Origin: Saccharopolyspora endophytica
GTDB lineage: Bacteria > Actinomycetota > Actinomycetes > Mycobacteriales > Pseudonocardiaceae
DNA: 64,000 nt
Assembly: GCF_018070075.1 (NCBI RefSeq)
Contig: NZ_JAGPXE010000001.1
Coordinates: 124,001-188,000 of the forward strand
Reading direction: 5' to 3'
Shown: positions 45,715 through 54,119 of the stretch, one piece after another
How positions within the stretch are numbered: position 1 is the stretch's first letter
Layout of the letters: each line of letters begins with the position of its first letter
Notes under the pieces: model-generated
Seen by the model: only the letters and a program-made list of their open reading frames with translations
Told to the model about the DNA's origin: nothing
Databases searched by the model: none
Made by a program: the position numbers and the translations under genes

Positions 45715-47046
45715 TCAGGCGCCGAGCAGGCTCTGGCCGCAGACCCGGACCACGTTGCCGTTGACGCCGCCCGACGCGGGGTTGGCGTACCAGGCGATGG
45801 TCTCGGCGACGTCGACCGGCTGGCCGCCCTGCGACATGCTGTTCATCCGGCGACCGGCCTCCCGCACGAACAGCGGGATCGCGGCGGTCATCTTGGTCTC
45901 GATGAAGCCCGGCGCGACCGCGTTGATGGTGGCGCCCTTCTTCGCGGCCAGCGGCGCGGTGGACTGCACGTGCCCGATCACGCCGGCCTTCGACGCGGCG
46001 TAGTTGCCCTGGCCGACGTTGCCTGCGATGCCGCTCATCGACGACACGCAGATGATCCGGCCACCGGCGCGCAGCGGGGAGCCCTCGCCGAGCAGCTTCT
46101 CGTTGATGCGCTCCTGCGAGGTCAGGTTCACCGCGAGCACCGAGTCCCACTGGGCCTCGCTCATCCGGCCGATCGTCTTGTCCCGGGTGATGCCCGCGTT
46201 GTGCACCACGATGTCCAAGCCGTCGTGCCGCTCGCTGAAGTGCGCGGCGAGCTTGGCGGGGGCGTCCTCGGCGGTGATGTCGAGCTGGAGCGCGGAGCCG
46301 CCGATGCGGTTGGCGACCTCGCTGAGCTCGCCGCCCTGCGCGGGCACGTCCAGGCACACCACGTGGGCGCCGTCGCGCGCCAGGGTCTCGGCGATGGCCG
46401 CGCCGATGCCCCGGGACGCGCCGGTGACCAGCGCGATCTTGTCCTGCAGCGGGCGGTCCTGGGAGAGCTCCGGCACGTCGGCCTTGCCGATGCGGACGAC
46501 CTGGCCGGACACGTAGGCGGACTTGCCGGACAGCAGGAAGCGCAGCGTGGAGTCGGTGGCCTTCTCGGCGCCGTCGGCGACGTAGACCAGCTGGGAGGTG
46601 GCGCCGCGCTTGAGCTCCTTGCCCGCGGTGCGGGTGAAGCCCTCCAGCGCGCGCTGAGCGGTGGCCGCGCGCGGGTCGGACAGGGTTTCCGGCTGGGTGC
46701 CGAGGACGATCAGCCGTCCGCAGCGGTCCATCTGCCGGATCGCGGGCGCGAAGAAGTCGTACAGGGCGCGCAGGCCCTCGCTGGAGGTGATCCCGGTGGC
46801 GTCGAAGACCAGGGCGGCGTAGCGCTCGTCGTCGGCGCGCTCCTTGCGGACGTCGGCACCGACTTCCTGCAACGTCGCGTTCAGCGAGTCGGCGAGCCGG
46901 CCCGAACCGCCGAGCAGCACCGGCCCGGTGATCAGCGGCTCGCCGGGCTTGAAGCGGCGCAGCGGGGTCGGGTCGGGCAGGCCAAGCTTCTTGACGAACT
47001 GGCGCCCGAACGCGGACTGGGTGAACTGCTGGTATCGATCGGACAT
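45715..47046 (-). CDS. High-molecular-weight 3-oxoacyl reductase (FabG4-like)
   Basis: At 443 residues it is about twice the usual FabG length. The first 200 residues form a Rossmann-like, flavodoxin-type domain without cofactor motifs. The C-terminal SDR domain has TGASRGIGAAIAETL, NAGITRD, Ser in SSMSGIAG and the catalytic Tyr-Lys in NYAASKAG. This domain order is that of mycobacterial FabG4 (Rv0242c), which reduces 3-oxoacyl-CoA with NADH. ATG 47046 follows GGAG. It is cotranscribed with the MaoC gene and divergent from the thiolase gene, with operator site C between them. Confidence 0.92.
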   Translation of the reverse strand: MSDRYQQFTQSAFGRQFVKKLGLPDPTPLRRFKPGEPLITGPVLLGGSGRLADSLNATLQEVGADVRKERADDERYAALVFDATGITSSEGLRALYDFFAPAIRQMDRCGRLIVLGTQPETLSDPRAATAQRALEGFTRTAGKELKRGATSQLVYVADGAEKATDSTLRFLLSGKSAYVSGQVVRIGKADVPELSQDRPLQDKIALVTGASRGIGAAIAETLARDGAHVVCLDVPAQGGELSEVANRIGGSALQLDITAEDAPAKLAAHFSERHDGLDIVVHNAGITRDKTIGRMSEAQWDSVLAVNLTSQERINEKLLGEGSPLRAGGRIICVSSMSGIAGNVGQGNYAASKAGVIGHVQSTAPLAAKKGATINAVAPGFIETKMTAAIPLFVREAGRRMNSMSQGGQPVDVAETIAWYANPASGGVNGNVVRVCGQSLLGA

Positions 47047-47117
47047 CTCTGGACACTCCCGAGGAGGCGGTTCATGAGGGTTCGGACACGAAGTCGCGCG
47101 GTCGCTCGACGGCTAAC

Positions 47118-47131
47118 CTACCCGCGAGTAG
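47118..47131. promoter_or_regulatory. Candidate TetR operator C
   Basis: CTACCCGCGAGTAG is palindromic at six of seven positions and lies in the 126-base gap between the divergent FabG4-type and thiolase genes. It shares 12 of 14 bases with site B next to the TetR gene. Confidence 0.6.
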
Positions 47132-47172
47132 ATTAGATTGGCCAGGAACGAACCAGCAACGAGGGAGTAGGC

Positions 47173-48450
47173 ATGACCACCGTTCGGCGAGTCGCGATCC
47201 TCGGCGGCAATCGGATCCCGTTCGCGCGATCCGGCGGTCCCTTCGCTCGCGCGTCCAACCAAGACATGCTCACCGCCGCGCTCGACGGGCTGGTCGCGCG
47301 CTTCGGCCTCGCGGACAAGACCGTCGACGAGTTCGTCGCCGGTGCCGTGCTCAAGCACAGCCGCGACTTCAACCTCGCCCGCGAAACCGTGCTGGGCTCC
47401 GGCCTCGACCCTCGCACGCCGGCCCACGACGTGCAGATGGCGTGCGCGACCGGGCTGGAAGCGGTCGTCTCGGTCGCGAACAAGATCGCGCTCGGCCAGA
47501 TCGAGGTCGGCATCGGCGGCGGCGTGGACTCAGCCAGCGACGCCCCCATCGCGGTCAACGACGACTTCCGCCGGGTGCTGCTCAAGGCCAACCACGCCAA
47601 GACCACCGGCGCCAAGATCAAGGCGCTGGCCGGGGCCCGGCCGCAGCACGTGGTGCCGGAGATCCCGCAGAACTCCGAGCCACGCACCGGCCTGTCCATG
47701 GGTGAGCACGCGGCGAAGACCGCGCTGGCCTGGGAGATCACCCGCGAAGCCCAGGACGAGCTGGCCGCGCGCAGCCACCACCGGCTCGCCGCCGCTTACG
47801 ACCGCGGCTTCTTCGACGACCTGATCACCTCGTTCCAGGGCGTGGCCAAGGACCAGAACCTGCGCCCGGACAGCTCGGTGGAGAAGCTCGCGAAGCTCCA
47901 GCCCGTGTTCGGCAAGGGCGAGGGCGCCACCATGACCGCGGGCAACTCGACCCCGCTGACCGACGGCGCCTCCACGGTGCTGCTGGCCAGCGAGGAGTGG
48001 GCCAAGGCACACAACATCCCGGTGCTGGCCTACCTGTCGGACATCGCGCCGGCCGCCGTCGACCACGTCAGCGGTGACGAGGGCCTGCTGATGGCCCCGG
48101 CCTACGCGGTCCCGAAGCTGCTCGACCGCAACGATCTGCAGCTCGGCGACTTCGACTTCTACGAGATCCACGAGGCGTTCGCCTCGCAGGTGCTGTCGAC
48201 GCTGAAGGCCTGGGAGGACCCGGACTTCTGCAAGAACCGCCTCGGCCGGGACAAGGTCCTGGGTGAGATCGACACCGCGAAGCTCAACGTCAACGGTTCC
48301 TCGCTGGCCGCGGGTCACCCGTTCGCCGCGACCGGTGGCCGCATCGTCGCCACCCTCGCCAAGCTGCTGGCGGAGAAGGGCAAGGGCAAGGGCCTGATCT
48401 CCATCTGCGCCGCAGGCGGTCAGGGCCTCACGGCGATCGTCGAACGCTGA
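47173..48450 (+). CDS. Thiolase, acetyl-CoA C-acyltransferase (FadA2-like)
   Basis: This 425-residue thiolase has the nucleophile Cys91 in ACATGLEAV. It also has the GHPFAATGGRIV histidine loop and the C-terminal second cysteine in CAAGGQG. It catalyses CoA-dependent cleavage or condensation of 3-oxoacyl-CoA in beta-oxidation. Position and neighbours match FadA2 (Rv0243). ATG 47173 follows GAGGGAG, and a TetR operator candidate lies 42 bases upstream, so it and the divergent FabG4/MaoC operon are probably regulated together. A perfect 15-base-pair terminator follows. Confidence 0.93.
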   Translation: MTTVRRVAILGGNRIPFARSGGPFARASNQDMLTAALDGLVARFGLADKTVDEFVAGAVLKHSRDFNLARETVLGSGLDPRTPAHDVQMACATGLEAVVSVANKIALGQIEVGIGGGVDSASDAPIAVNDDFRRVLLKANHAKTTGAKIKALAGARPQHVVPEIPQNSEPRTGLSMGEHAAKTALAWEITREAQDELAARSHHRLAAAYDRGFFDDLITSFQGVAKDQNLRPDSSVEKLAKLQPVFGKGEGATMTAGNSTPLTDGASTVLLASEEWAKAHNIPVLAYLSDIAPAAVDHVSGDEGLLMAPAYAVPKLLDRNDLQLGDFDFYEIHEAFASQVLSTLKAWEDPDFCKNRLGRDKVLGEIDTAKLNVNGSSLAAGHPFAATGGRIVATLAKLLAEKGKGKGLISICAAGGQGLTAIVER

Positions 48451-48464
48451 CCCTCCTGCCTGAC

Positions 48465-48503
48465 GCGAAAGCCCCGGTGCACCCCGATCACCGGGGCTTT
48501 CGC
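48465..48503 (+). terminator. Terminator after the thiolase gene
   Basis: Perfect 15-base arms (48465-48479 and 48489-48503) with a nine-base loop, starting 14 bases after the stop. Confidence 0.85.
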
Positions 48504-48743
48504 ATGTCCATCAGGCCCTATACCGCTTTCTAGCAAAATCCCAACACACCCGGATACACCCCGATCCGGCACCTGGTTCGACCGGATTTAAGTGGAAACC
48601 GGAGACCGGTCCGGAGTTCCGCTGAAGTCGTGTTCCCGATTTCCACTGAGATCCGGGACCGCACCGGGACCGGCGCGGGTGGGGAGGCGAACACGCCTGT
48701 ACCGGAATCTCGCCAAGTATCGAGTCTGAGCTAGAAACGCGGA

Positions 48744-48749
48744 TACAGT
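48744..48749 (+). promoter_or_regulatory. -10 box of the AAA ATPase gene
   Basis: TACAGT ends nine bases before ATG 48759, so the transcript would have a 5' leader of only a few bases. No ribosome-binding site is seen. Confidence 0.4.
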
Positions 48750-48758
48750 CCGACGGTT

Positions 48759-49949
48759 ATGGACCCGGTCCGCAATCCCTTCGCCCCCGGCGCCGGACAG
48801 CGACCGCCTGAACTGGCCGGACGCACTCGCGAGCTGGACGCCTTCGAGGTCGTGCTGGAACGCGTCGCCCGCGGCCGTCCGGAGCGGAGCCTGGTGCTGA
48901 CCGGACTCCGCGGCGTCGGCAAGACCGTGCTGCTCGGCGAGCTGCGCTCGATGGCGGTCCGCCGCGGTTGGGGCGCGGGCAAGGTCGAGGCGCGTCCGGA
49001 AGCCGGTCTGCGCCGGCCGCTGTCGGCCGCCCTGCACCGCGCGATCCGCGACCTGGCCGTCCGCCACCGCGCCCCGGACCGGGTCGAGGAGGTCCTGGCG
49101 GTGCTGAAGGCGTTCGCGCTGAAGGCCAACCCGTCCGACGCGAAGCTGCGCGACCGCTGGCAGCCGGGCATCGACGTGCCCGCGGCGGTGGGTCGTGCCG
49201 ATTCCGGCGACATCGAGATCGACCTCGTCGAGCTGTTCACCGAGGTCGCCGACCTCGCCGCCGACGTGGGCACCGGCATCGCGCTGCTGCTCGACGAGAT
49301 GCAGGACGTGCAGGCCGAGGACGTCTCCGCGCTGTGCGCGGCGTGCCACGAGCTGTCCCAGTCCGGCGCGCCGCTGGTCGTCGTCGGTGCCGGCCTGCCG
49401 CACGTGCCCGCCGTGCTGTCGGCCAGCAAGTCCTACTCGGAGCGGCTGTTCCGCTACGTCCGCATCGACCGGCTGGACCGCTCCGACGCCGACCGCGCCG
49501 TGATCGCGCCGATCGAGCGCGAGGAAGCCGAGATCACCCCGGCCGCGCTCGACACGCTGTTCAACGTCTCGGGCGGGTACCCGTACTTCGTCCAGGCCTA
49601 CGGCAAGGCGACCTGGGACGCGGCCGTGCGCGCCGCGATCGCCGAGGAGGACGTCCGGCTGGCCGCCCCGGAGGCGGAGTCGGAGCTGGCCGTCGGCTTC
49701 TTCGGCTCCCGCTACGAGCGGGCGACCCCGGCGGAGCGCGAGTACCTGCGCGCCATGGCGGAGCTCGTCGAGGGCAAGGACGAGCCCGCGCCCACGGCCA
49801 AGATCGCCGAGTACCTGGAGCGACGTCCGTCGTCGTTGTCCCCGGCCCGCGACGCGCTGATCAAGAAGGGGCTCGTCTACTCCGGCGAGCGCGGGCAGAT
49901 CGCCTTCACGGTCCCGCACTTCGGCCGCTACCTGCTGACCCAGGACTAG
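48759..49949 (+). CDS. AAA+/ORC-like ATP-binding protein
   Basis: The 396-residue protein starts with FAPGAGQRPPELAGRTREL, common to ORC/STAND-like ATPases. It has Walker A GLRGVGKT (49-56), Walker B LLLDEMQD (Asp179-Glu180) and a sensor region. The C-terminus is winged-helix-like (TAKIAEYLERRPSSLSPARD, then ALIKKGLVYSGERGQIAF). Such ATPases occur alone in many actinobacterial genomes. Their role may be DNA binding or regulation, and is not established. It stands alone between a thiolase gene and a decayed glycoside hydrolase gene. Confidence 0.82.
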   Translation: MDPVRNPFAPGAGQRPPELAGRTRELDAFEVVLERVARGRPERSLVLTGLRGVGKTVLLGELRSMAVRRGWGAGKVEARPEAGLRRPLSAALHRAIRDLAVRHRAPDRVEEVLAVLKAFALKANPSDAKLRDRWQPGIDVPAAVGRADSGDIEIDLVELFTEVADLAADVGTGIALLLDEMQDVQAEDVSALCAACHELSQSGAPLVVVGAGLPHVPAVLSASKSYSERLFRYVRIDRLDRSDADRAVIAPIEREEAEITPAALDTLFNVSGGYPYFVQAYGKATWDAAVRAAIAEEDVRLAAPEAESELAVGFFGSRYERATPAEREYLRAMAELVEGKDEPAPTAKIAEYLERRPSSLSPARDALIKKGLVYSGERGQIAFTVPHFGRYLLTQD

Positions 49950-50309
49950 CGGTCCATCGCGACCTCTAGCCTCGTATAGGAACAGCGCTAGATCGCCGAA
50001 TACGAGGCGATGGACGGTCAACATCGACACGGGCCGTGCGGGTTCGGCGACCCTCCGCCGCCGGAGCGGGTGAATAACAGTGACCTGAGACACATCGTGC
50101 AACGTGTGTAACGAACCCAGGGTGGGTGTCGATATTCATGATGACCCCGCGGTGCTGTCGGACCCCCGACCTGGCAGCATCGCGGGGCTTTCCAATTTCC
50201 GGGGCCCTTCAACCCGGCTCCGAAGCTCAGGCAGATCCCCGCCGTGAGCAGCGCGTTCATCCCGGCTCCGGCCTCGTGCGCGGTGAACGCCGCGAGCATT
50301 TCGCCGCTG
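49950..50309. other. Gene-free region after the AAA ATPase
   Basis: About 360 bases. They hold the inverted repeat CCTCGTAT / ATACGAGG (49970-49977, 50000-50007) and a better terminator at 50145. No gene is seen. Confidence 0.5.
50145..50187 (+). terminator. Terminator-like hairpin near the mannanase remnant
   Basis: CCCCGCGGTGCTG (50145-50157) pairs with CAGCATCGCGGGG (50175-50187), one G-T pair, followed by CTTTCC. It could end transcripts from either side. Confidence 0.5.
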
Positions 50310-50893
50310 TCAGCCCCGCATCTCGTCGAGGACGAGGACTTGGTCGTCCCAGTAGGTGCGCTGGACCTCGGCGAGGTCGTTCTGGTCGAGGTACTCGGCC
50401 CAGAGCATGAAGTACGACCAGTCAGGCTGGGCGTCGAGGAGCTCGGGCGCGGGGACCGCACCGACCTCCCCGAGCGCGATCGGCCGACCGGCGGCGACCT
50501 GCCGCATCGCGTCGTAGTCGGCCTGCGACGGCGTCGACTTCTCCCAGACGTCGATGCTGGCGACGTCCACCCGGTCATCGGTGGGCCAGTAGTCCCGCAG
50601 CCCGGTGATGCTGGAGTCCTTGACGTTCCAGTTCCACACCAGGTTCGTCAGCCCCTGCTACAGGAAGTCCCCGGCCCACAAGCCCGGGTGGTCGCCGGTG
50701 ATGTCGTGGATCTTCTGCGTCCACCGCGTCGGGTCCGACAGCGGTTCCTTGTTGTGCTGACCGGACAGCGTGGTGGTGCCGGAGATCGACTTCAGGTACT
50801 CCAGCGGGTCCGCCGGAGGCGCCGCGTTGGCCGGTGCCGACAAGACCGCCAGGCAGGCGGCGGATGCGAGCAGGGCGAGGCACGACGGCGCAT
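50310..50893 (-). pseudogene. Decayed GH26 mannanase gene
   Basis: Parts of a secreted GH26 beta-mannanase are recognisable on the minus strand. ATG 50893 after AGGAG starts a signal peptide, but the hydrophobic continuation (CLALLASAACLAVLSAP) is shifted by one base. Then comes GTTTLSGQHNKEP and a break at an in-frame TAG (50656-50658). The end of the enzyme follows in the same frame as the TAG: LVWNWNVKD, then IALGEVGAVP with the likely nucleophile Glu. About 150 or more middle residues, including the acid/base Glu of GH26 enzymes, are missing. A frameshift, a large deletion and a stop make a functional product very unlikely. Confidence 0.75.
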
Positions 50894-51023
50894 GACGTCT
50901 CCTGATCTTCTCGGAGGACCAGGAGTCTCCGCAGCGCGCGCACGCCGGGGAACGGCGTTGGCGGGTATTCGCCGCGCACTGCTCCGATCGCCGCGCCGTG
51001 CCCGAGCGCGAGGGCTCACCGGT

Positions 51024-51956
51024 TCAGCCGCTCAGGCCCCCGGCGAACGGCGTGCTCCGCCACTGCTCGATGGCGGGACGCACCGCGTCGGCGAGCATCG
51101 GCAGCTGCGGCACGAGGGCCAGGCACGCCACCGACCGCAGCGCGCCGACGGCGTTGACGAACCGCAGCACGCGCTGGTCGAGCTGCCGCAGGCCCAGCGT
51201 CCGCGCGCGGGCGTCGTAGGCCGCTTCGCACTCGGGACCGAAGGCCGCCAGGTCCCATTCGACCGGACCGAGCGTGACCAGCTCGAAGTCGGCGCAGAGC
51301 TCGCCGTCGGGGGTGCTGACGATGTTGAACGGCGGCGCGTCACCGTGGATGGGCTGGAGCTCCGCTCCGAACTCCGCCTCGAACGCCTCGCGGGAGCTCA
51401 CCAGCGGTTCCAGCACCGCCCACTCCCGCCGGGCGCGGTCGAGATCGGCCGGGTCCAGCAGATCTCGCCGCGCTTCGAGGTTGACCAGGGCATCGGTGAT
51501 CATCTGCGGTTCGGCGGCCGACAGGAACGGCAGCTCGCCGGGGTAGCCGCGCAGCGCCCGGTGCAGGTCGGCGACCAGGCCGGCGTTGCGCGCGTAGTCG
51601 GGTTCGACGGCGTCGAGGATCTCGGTGAACCGCCAGAACGTCATCGAGAACCCGTCGCGCTGGACGGGTTCGGCGGGCACCAGCGGACTCGGCGGGATCA
51701 CCGGATGACCCTGCTCAGCCAGCCACGCCACCACGTCGAGCTCGGTGCGCTGCCGCGTCGCCTGGACCGCGGTGCCGCTGGACCGGGGCAGCACCACCGG
51801 CACCCGGACGACCACCGGCGCCGGTGCGAGGTGCACGACGACGGAGAACAGGTCGTGCAGCACTCGCGCCTCGCTCACGTCGAGGCCGAGCTCCCGGCCG
51901 GCGGCCACCGCCGCGCTCAGCGCTCGTGAAGTGCGTTGTCGATCGTCCGCTCGCAT
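51024..51956 (-). CDS. Aminoglycoside phosphotransferase-like kinase
   Basis: The 310-residue protein has the APH fold signature: Brenner motif IHGDAPPFNIV with catalytic Asp, and the downstream metal-binding ADFELVTLGPVEWDLAAF. The N-terminal lobe is a small beta-rich part (VVVRVPVVLPR). Family members phosphorylate antibiotics, sugars or choline-like compounds, and the substrate cannot be read. I use ATG 51956, which lies in the apparent 3' part of the MFS gene on the same strand. A start further inside is possible. The 242-base overlap with the MFS frame is unusual. Both are near the divergent LysR gene. Confidence 0.8.
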   Translation of the reverse strand: MRADDRQRTSRALSAAVAAGRELGLDVSEARVLHDLFSVVVHLAPAPVVVRVPVVLPRSSGTAVQATRQRTELDVVAWLAEQGHPVIPPSPLVPAEPVQRDGFSMTFWRFTEILDAVEPDYARNAGLVADLHRALRGYPGELPFLSAAEPQMITDALVNLEARRDLLDPADLDRARREWAVLEPLVSSREAFEAEFGAELQPIHGDAPPFNIVSTPDGELCADFELVTLGPVEWDLAAFGPECEAAYDARARTLGLRQLDQRVLRFVNAVGALRSVACLALVPQLPMLADAVRPAIEQWRSTPFAGGLSG

Positions 51957-53133
51957 CCCGCTGATGGTGCCGGGCGGAGCGGCCCGGCGCGAGCGATTTC
52001 GCGACCAGCAGGGTCAGCAGCACGAGTCCGGCCGCCGCGACCGCGACCCAGGACGTCGCCGTGCCCAGCGGTGCTCCGAGCGCGATGAGCCCGACCGCGA
52101 TCGCCGGGCAACCCGCCCCCAGGTAGAAGGCGAGGTAGAGCGCTCCGGTGATCGCGCCGCGCTGCGCCGGAGGCGCCGTCCGCTCGACGGCAGCAGCGGC
52201 TCCTCCGTACGCCAGCCCGTGCCCGGCGCCCGCCGTGACGGCCGCGACCAGCGTGACCAGCGCGGAGCCGCCACCGGCCAGCGCCAGCAGCACGAGGCTG
52301 ACCAGCAGCGCGCACAGCCCGTGCAGCTGCGCCCGATGCGCTCCCCAGCGGCTCACGAGCGGCTGGGTCAGCACCGAGCAGATCAGGACCGCGCCGAGCA
52401 CGGAACCGGACACCGCCAGGTCGGTGTGGCCCGCGCGGTCGAGCAGGGACGGGATCAGCGAGAGGAACAGGCCGACCACGGTCCAGGCGAGGAACCCGGT
52501 CGCTGCGGAGACGCCGAACACCGACCGCATGCCCGCCGGGATCCGCGGTCGGGTCGGCCGCCACCGGCCGCTCGGCGCCGAGGTCGGCAGGGAGGAGACG
52601 CGGGACCAGCCGTACCCCAGCGCCGCCAGGTGCAGGAGGAAGGGCAGCACGAACGGCGCCGGGGCGTGCTCGGCGAGCACGCCGCCCACGATCGGCCCGG
52701 CGGCGGTGCCGGCCACGAAGGCGGTGCTGGCCAGCAGCGCACCCCGCTCGCGGGCGTTCTGGCTGATCAGCACGCTCGCGGCGCCGGTCGCCGTGCCGAG
52801 CGCGATGCCCTGCGCGGCACGCCCGGCCACCAGCCACAGCGGCCCGGAGGCGAGCGCGAACAACAGCGAGGCCACGGCTCCCGCGATGAGGCTCGCGCGC
52901 AGCACCGACCGCGGGCCCACGACGTCGGTCGCCGGTCCCAGGAGCAGCAGAGCAGGTGCGCTGACCAGCGCGAACGTCGCGTAGATCAGCGTCATGGACA
53001 GGTCGCCGAAGCCGAAGTCGTGCTGGTACCCGGGCAGCAGCGGGCTCGGGAGGTAGGCGCCGATGGTGAGCACGACGAGGACGTAGAGGCCGGTGCGGGT
53101 CGAGCGGGACGGGGCGGGAGCTGTGAGCGTCAC
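51715..53133 (-). CDS. MFS transporter (drug efflux-type)
   Basis: The 472-residue protein has twelve predicted helices, starting with TGLYVLVVLTIGAYLPSPLL. The MFS loop-2/3 region is LGPATDVVGPRSVL, and the repeats of the fold are recognisable. It is a DHA-type exporter or uptake protein; the substrate is unknown. Conserved homology ends near residue 395 (LLTLLVAKSLAPG). The last 70 residues are basic, disordered and in another frame of the APH gene, pointing to a lost stop codon or an assembly-independent frameshift. GTG 53133 is 72 bases from the divergent LysR start, the likely regulator. Confidence 0.85.
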   Translation of the reverse strand: MTLTAPAPSRSTRTGLYVLVVLTIGAYLPSPLLPGYQHDFGFGDLSMTLIYATFALVSAPALLLLGPATDVVGPRSVLRASLIAGAVASLLFALASGPLWLVAGRAAQGIALGTATGAASVLISQNARERGALLASTAFVAGTAAGPIVGGVLAEHAPAPFVLPFLLHLAALGYGWSRVSSLPTSAPSGRWRPTRPRIPAGMRSVFGVSAATGFLAWTVVGLFLSLIPSLLDRAGHTDLAVSGSVLGAVLICSVLTQPLVSRWGAHRAQLHGLCALLVSLVLLALAGGGSALVTLVAAVTAGAGHGLAYGGAAAAVERTAPPAQRGAITGALYLAFYLGAGCPAIAVGLIALGAPLGTATSWVAVAAAGLVLLTLLVAKSLAPGRSARHHQRDASGRSTTHFTSAERGGGRRPGARPRRERGASAARPVLRRRAPRTGAGGRPGAGGAAPVQRHRGPGDAAAHRARRGGVAG

Positions 53134-53193
53134 GGTGCCAGCTTGCCGAGGATGAACGCTGAGGAAAATCAAACGTTTCTCGGCAGGACCGTG

Positions 53194-53199
53194 CAAAAT
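53194..53199 (+). promoter_or_regulatory. Weak -10 box of LysR gene
   Basis: CAAAAT ends six bases before ATG 53206. The palindrome AAACGTTT at 53171-53178 in the same gap may be part of the LysR binding site for the divergent pair. Confidence 0.35.
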
Positions 53200-53205
53200 G
53201 GTCGT

Positions 53206-54117
53206 ATGATCGATCCTCGGCTCAAGGTGCTGCAGATGGTCTCCCACCACGGCACCGTCACGGCCGCCGCAGCCGCGCTGAACTACACGCCCTCGGCGGT
53301 GTCCTACCAGCTCCGCCAGCTCGCCGACGAGCTCGGAACGGAGCTGGTGATCCAGTCCGGTCGCGGCATCAAGCTCACCGCCGCCGCCCGGACCGTGCTG
53401 CGCCACGCCGAGCTGCTGCACGCCCAGGTCGAGCGCGCCTACGCCGAGCTCGCCGCCACGGCCGAACAACCCAGCGGCTCGTTCGCGCTGTGCGGCTTCT
53501 CCACCGCCGCCACCCGTCTGCTGCCCCCGGCCGCGGCGGCGCTGCGCGAGCACTACCCGCAGGTCCAGGTCCGGGTGATCGAGGCTGAACCGGCGCGCTG
53601 CTTCGACCTGCTGCTCTCCGGCGACGCCGACCTCGCGCTGGTGATCAACACCGCGGATCTGCCGCCGTCCGCGGATGAGCGCTTCGAGCAGCAACAACTC
53701 CTCGACGACCCGCTGGACCTGGTGGTGCCGGTCGGTCACCGGCTGGCCGAGCGCTCCCGGGTGTCGCTGGCCGACGTCGCCGACGAGCAGTGGATCGTCG
53801 GGCGCCCCGGCAGCACCTACCACCAGCTGGTCCGCGCCGCCTGCATGTCAGCCGGGTTCAGCCCGAACGTCGCGCACTACGCCGACGAGTGGGACACCGG
53901 AACGGCCCTGGTCGCGCACCACTTCGGCATCATCCTGGTCCCCCGGCTGGCCCGCCTGCACGACTGGCCGGTCGTGCGCATCCCCCTGCGCGGCGAGCCC
54001 GCCCCGGCCCGCAGGATCCTCGCGGCCACCCGGCTCGGCGGAAGCAGCCACCCGCTGGCCGAAACGGCGCTCGCCGCGATCACCACCACGGCGCAGACCC
54101 TGCTGCCCGCGCCCTGA
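53206..54117 (+). CDS. LysR family transcriptional regulator
   Basis: The 303-residue regulator has the LysR winged helix at its N-terminus (LKVLQMVSHHGTVTAAAAAL, NYTPSAVSYQLRQLADELG). The effector domain with two alpha/beta subdomains follows. LysR proteins typically bind between divergent genes and need a small-molecule inducer. Here the divergent MFS exporter gene, 72 bases away, is the obvious target, and AAACGTTT in the gap is a possible core. ATG 53206 is six bases after a weak -10 hexamer. Its stop is two bases before the convergent aftA stop. Confidence 0.9.
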   Translation: MIDPRLKVLQMVSHHGTVTAAAAALNYTPSAVSYQLRQLADELGTELVIQSGRGIKLTAAARTVLRHAELLHAQVERAYAELAATAEQPSGSFALCGFSTAATRLLPPAAAALREHYPQVQVRVIEAEPARCFDLLLSGDADLALVINTADLPPSADERFEQQQLLDDPLDLVVPVGHRLAERSRVSLADVADEQWIVGRPGSTYHQLVRAACMSAGFSPNVAHYADEWDTGTALVAHHFGIILVPRLARLHDWPVVRIPLRGEPAPARRILAATRLGGSSHPLAETALAAITTTAQTLLPAP

Positions 54118-54119
54118 GC

